Shown: in pieces, positions 5,385 through 7,143 of the stretch
How positions within the stretch are numbered: the stretch's first letter is position 1
How the letters are laid out: the number at the start of each line of letters is the position of its first letter
Source: Cyanobacteria bacterium UBA1186
Lineage (GTDB): Bacteria; Cyanobacteriota; Vampirovibrionia; Gastranaerophilales; Gastranaerophilaceae
Direction: 5' to 3'
DNA length: 7,143 nt
Assembly: GCA_002309875.1 (NCBI GenBank)
Contig: DBYM01000027.1
Location: 6,566-13,708, forward strand
Notes under the pieces: model-generated
What the model was told of the DNA's origin: nothing
The model's database searches: none
Seen by the model: only the letters and a program-made list of their open reading frames with translations
Made by a program: the position numbers and the translations under genes

Positions 5385-7142
5385 ATGTCAGACGATATGA
5401 GTATCCAGGGGCAAACCATTAAGATTAAAAAGAATGACGGAATTACTCAGGCATTAAAGGCGCTTGTAGATAAACTGCAAGAAGAACACCCAAATTCCGT
5501 AATGTCATCTGACGGTGAAATTACCGCAAAAGAATGGAATGCCACGATGGATAAACTTGTTGAAATAAATGAAAAGAGACAAAAAGAAGGGAAAGGGTCT
5601 ATCTTCACGGGCGGTACGGATAAGACAAAAGCAGGGTGGCATACGAGTTTTATAGTAAAGCCCGATCAGGAGATTGAATTTACGGCCGATGAGATGAAAG
5701 ATTTATACGAGGCGATGGGAATTTCATTTAAGACACAAGCGTCTGAAGATGATGCGAGTGACAAACCTGCAGATCAGCAACCGCCTGCAGACAGTACGAG
5801 GACACAGCAACCACCAGCAGACAGTACGAGAACGCAGCAACCACCAGCAGACAGTACGAGAACGCAGCAACCACCAGCAGACAGTACGAGAACGCAGCAA
5901 CCACCTGTAGATAGTACGGGAACACCTCTAAAACCTGCAGATCAGGAAAATCCTGCAGCACCTGACGGTACTGCAATTTCGAACGGACCAGCAGAAAAAC
6001 CGAAGGCTGACGATACAAAGGCTTTGACTTGGGCTGAAAGAAGAGCGGCAAGAAAAGCGAAGAGACTTGAGAATGCAAAGGCTAAAGATGCAGATTTTAT
6101 AAAAAGAGCAAATTCTTTGAACAGATTTGTTCCTCAGAATGTTGAAGCAAGAGATGCACACAAGCAGGCTGCAGCATTATTAGATGAAATGGCTGCGATG
6201 AAGGAGAAACCTGAAGTTATGAGTGGCCATGGAGATGGATATGATCGTTCGCGTGTCGTGCTTAAAGATGGCAGACGGATTGATTTATATAATTACGAAG
6301 ATGGAAAAACATTGGTTGCAGTATCTTATGATACAACTCCTGACCAAAAAGAAGATGGTCAGAAATATGATGGTGCGGAGGCTCTCTATATATTCAAGCC
6401 GGACGGTTCAATACTTATGAATGTAAGCAATGATCACAGTACAGGCGAATATGATATTACCAATATTGAAATCGCCAAAGGACATCATGATAAATTTAAA
6501 CAAATTATGTCAGATAAACTTAACAATATTTTTGGTGAAGATGTAATGGGCGATAAATCGCAGAAACCTGCAGAGAAACCTGCTGAAAAGCCTGCGGCTG
6601 CTGAAACAAATCCGGAAACACCCAAGACAAGCGAAAAGGCTGCAAAACCTAAAGGAGCAAAACCCGGAAGAAAAGCCTTAAAACAGGATCCTGAAGAATT
6701 AAAGAGAAAAGCCATAAGACAGGACGAAATATCTGTCTCAATACATAACAAAAGAAGACCTGTTAACAGAGTTTTTGAAGAGTCGGCACATTTAATTGCA
6801 GAGATTGCAAATATGGACGAAAAACCCGAGGTCAAACAAGGTCGTAAAGAAGAAGAAAAATACTCATGGGCTTATGTAAAACTAAGTGACGGCAAATGTG
6901 TTCAAGCCCAAAAATACGATGACGGCAGGGTAATAGTTTTGGTCAGCACGGATACAACACCAAATGATGCCGAGATGATATATGAGTTTGATAAAGATAA
7001 TAAAAGACTCGGTGTAGCAGTGGACTATGATAAAGAAAAACAAGGATATGAATATACCAATGATAGCAAAGCAATCAGTTATTTAAAACCAAATATGATG
7101 AAATTATTCGGCAAGATTTTTGGTGAAGATTTTCTGAAATAA
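5385..7142 (+). CDS. Unrecognised modular repeat protein with a duplicated domain
   Basis: I do not recognise this 585-residue protein. Its layout: an N-terminal domain (1-117) with a loop SSDGEITAKEW (41-51) that resembles half of an EF-hand but has Val where the first Asp should be; a Pro/Gln/Thr-rich linker with five QQPPADSTRT-type units (131-180); a basic helix (217-240); domain copy A (about 258-387); a Lys/Pro/Ala/Glu linker (393-427); a second basic segment (428-460); and domain copy B (about 464-583). Copies A and B share EKPEV (274, 479), a DG-containing hairpin, VS.DTTP (DTTP at 316, 523), a YxF strand and IFGED (382, 578), and look alpha/beta. No signal peptide or membrane segment is present, so it is either cytoplasmic or exported by a signal-less route. 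It has one Cys (505). It has its own strong promoter and stops just inside the window. A structural, adhesive or effector-like role would be speculation. Confidence 0.9.
   Translation: MSDDMSIQGQTIKIKKNDGITQALKALVDKLQEEHPNSVMSSDGEITAKEWNATMDKLVEINEKRQKEGKGSIFTGGTDKTKAGWHTSFIVKPDQEIEFTADEMKDLYEAMGISFKTQASEDDASDKPADQQPPADSTRTQQPPADSTRTQQPPADSTRTQQPPADSTRTQQPPVDSTGTPLKPADQENPAAPDGTAISNGPAEKPKADDTKALTWAERRAARKAKRLENAKAKDADFIKRANSLNRFVPQNVEARDAHKQAAALLDEMAAMKEKPEVMSGHGDGYDRSRVVLKDGRRIDLYNYEDGKTLVAVSYDTTPDQKEDGQKYDGAEALYIFKPDGSILMNVSNDHSTGEYDITNIEIAKGHHDKFKQIMSDKLNNIFGEDVMGDKSQKPAEKPAEKPAAAETNPETPKTSEKAAKPKGAKPGRKALKQDPEELKRKAIRQDEISVSIHNKRRPVNRVFEESAHLIAEIANMDEKPEVKQGRKEEEKYSWAYVKLSDGKCVQAQKYDDGRVIVLVSTDTTPNDAEMIYEFDKDNKRLGVAVDYDKEKQGYEYTNDSKAISYLKPNMMKLFGKIFGEDFLK
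5763..5945 (+). repeat. 15-bp direct repeat flanking the tandem array
   Basis: AAACCTGCAGATCAG occurs exactly at 5763-5777 and 5931-5945, bracketing the 30-bp array (both encode KPADQ). The copies are 168 bases apart, a multiple of three, so recombination between them would remove the array and one copy without breaking the frame. A shortened relative (AAACCTGCAGA) recurs at 6564-6574 in the second linker. Confidence 0.85.
5775..5924 (+). repeat. Five 30-bp tandem repeats (in-frame minisatellite)
   Basis: The units start at 5775, 5805, 5835, 5865 and 5895 and encode QQPPADSTRT four times and QQPPVDSTGT once. Units 2, 3 and 4 are identical in DNA sequence, while units 1 and 5 have several changes. 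This pattern, uniform inside and diverged at the edges, is typical of recent expansion or contraction by slippage or unequal exchange. There are no spacers, so it is not a CRISPR array. Confidence 0.97.
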
Positions 7143-7143
7143 T

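Noticed and set aside
5775..5924. Possible CRISPR array because of regularly repeated 30-bp units
   Set aside because: The units are directly adjacent without spacers and encode a continuous in-frame peptide repeat.
6485..6835. Antisense open frame within the 585-residue gene
   Set aside because: Its composition (Gly/Phe/Ser/Ala repeats) mirrors the Lys/Pro/Ala linker of the real gene; there is no promoter or ribosome site.

Overview
The window is an AT-rich, gene-dense bacterial segment with eight protein genes. It has no RNA genes, insertion sequences or CRISPR array. Gene content (HU, a flagellar chaperone cluster, a Rhizobium-etli-type asparaginase, several TPR proteins), strong AAGGAG-type ribosome sites and sigma70-like promoters fit an anaerobic, flagellated bacterium. 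My best guess is the non-photosynthetic gut cyanobacterial relatives (Melainabacteria/Vampirovibrionia, Gastranaerophilales). This rests on the general look of the proteins and is not proven; a Clostridia-like host cannot be excluded from the sequence alone.

Left part (1-1983, minus strand). A flagellar cluster flaG-like > fliS > fliT-like reads leftward with almost no spacing: the flaG stop touches the fliS start, and fliS overlaps the next gene by 11 bases. Downstream of it lies hup, encoding the nucleoid protein HU, with its own promoter and a clear intrinsic terminator at the window's left edge. FlaG carries a long acidic insert, and FliS a Pro/Gln/Glu-rich tail containing a pentapeptide repeat.

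Middle part (about 1968-3688, plus strand). From a promoter that physically overlaps the flaG promoter, a two-gene unit reads rightward. It encodes a 251-residue protein of unknown function, with a GspE-N-terminal-like helical module and a C-terminal coiled coil, then a zinc-type (PF06089-like) L-asparaginase whose GTG start overlaps the previous stop (GTGA).

TPR pair (3716-5109). A small exported TPR protein reads rightward from a promoter so close to its ATG that the mRNA should be leaderless; a perfect 14-bp palindrome covers the -35 element. It converges, with zero bases between stop codons, on a cytoplasmic six-TPR protein reading leftward.

Right part (5110-7142, plus strand). A strong promoter and a leader of about 110 bases precede a 585-residue modular protein that I do not recognise. 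It has an N-terminal domain, a 5 x 30-bp in-frame tandem repeat (QQPPADSTRT) bracketed by a 15-bp direct repeat, and two diverged copies of an alpha/beta-looking domain, each preceded by a basic segment. It is the most novel-looking object here.
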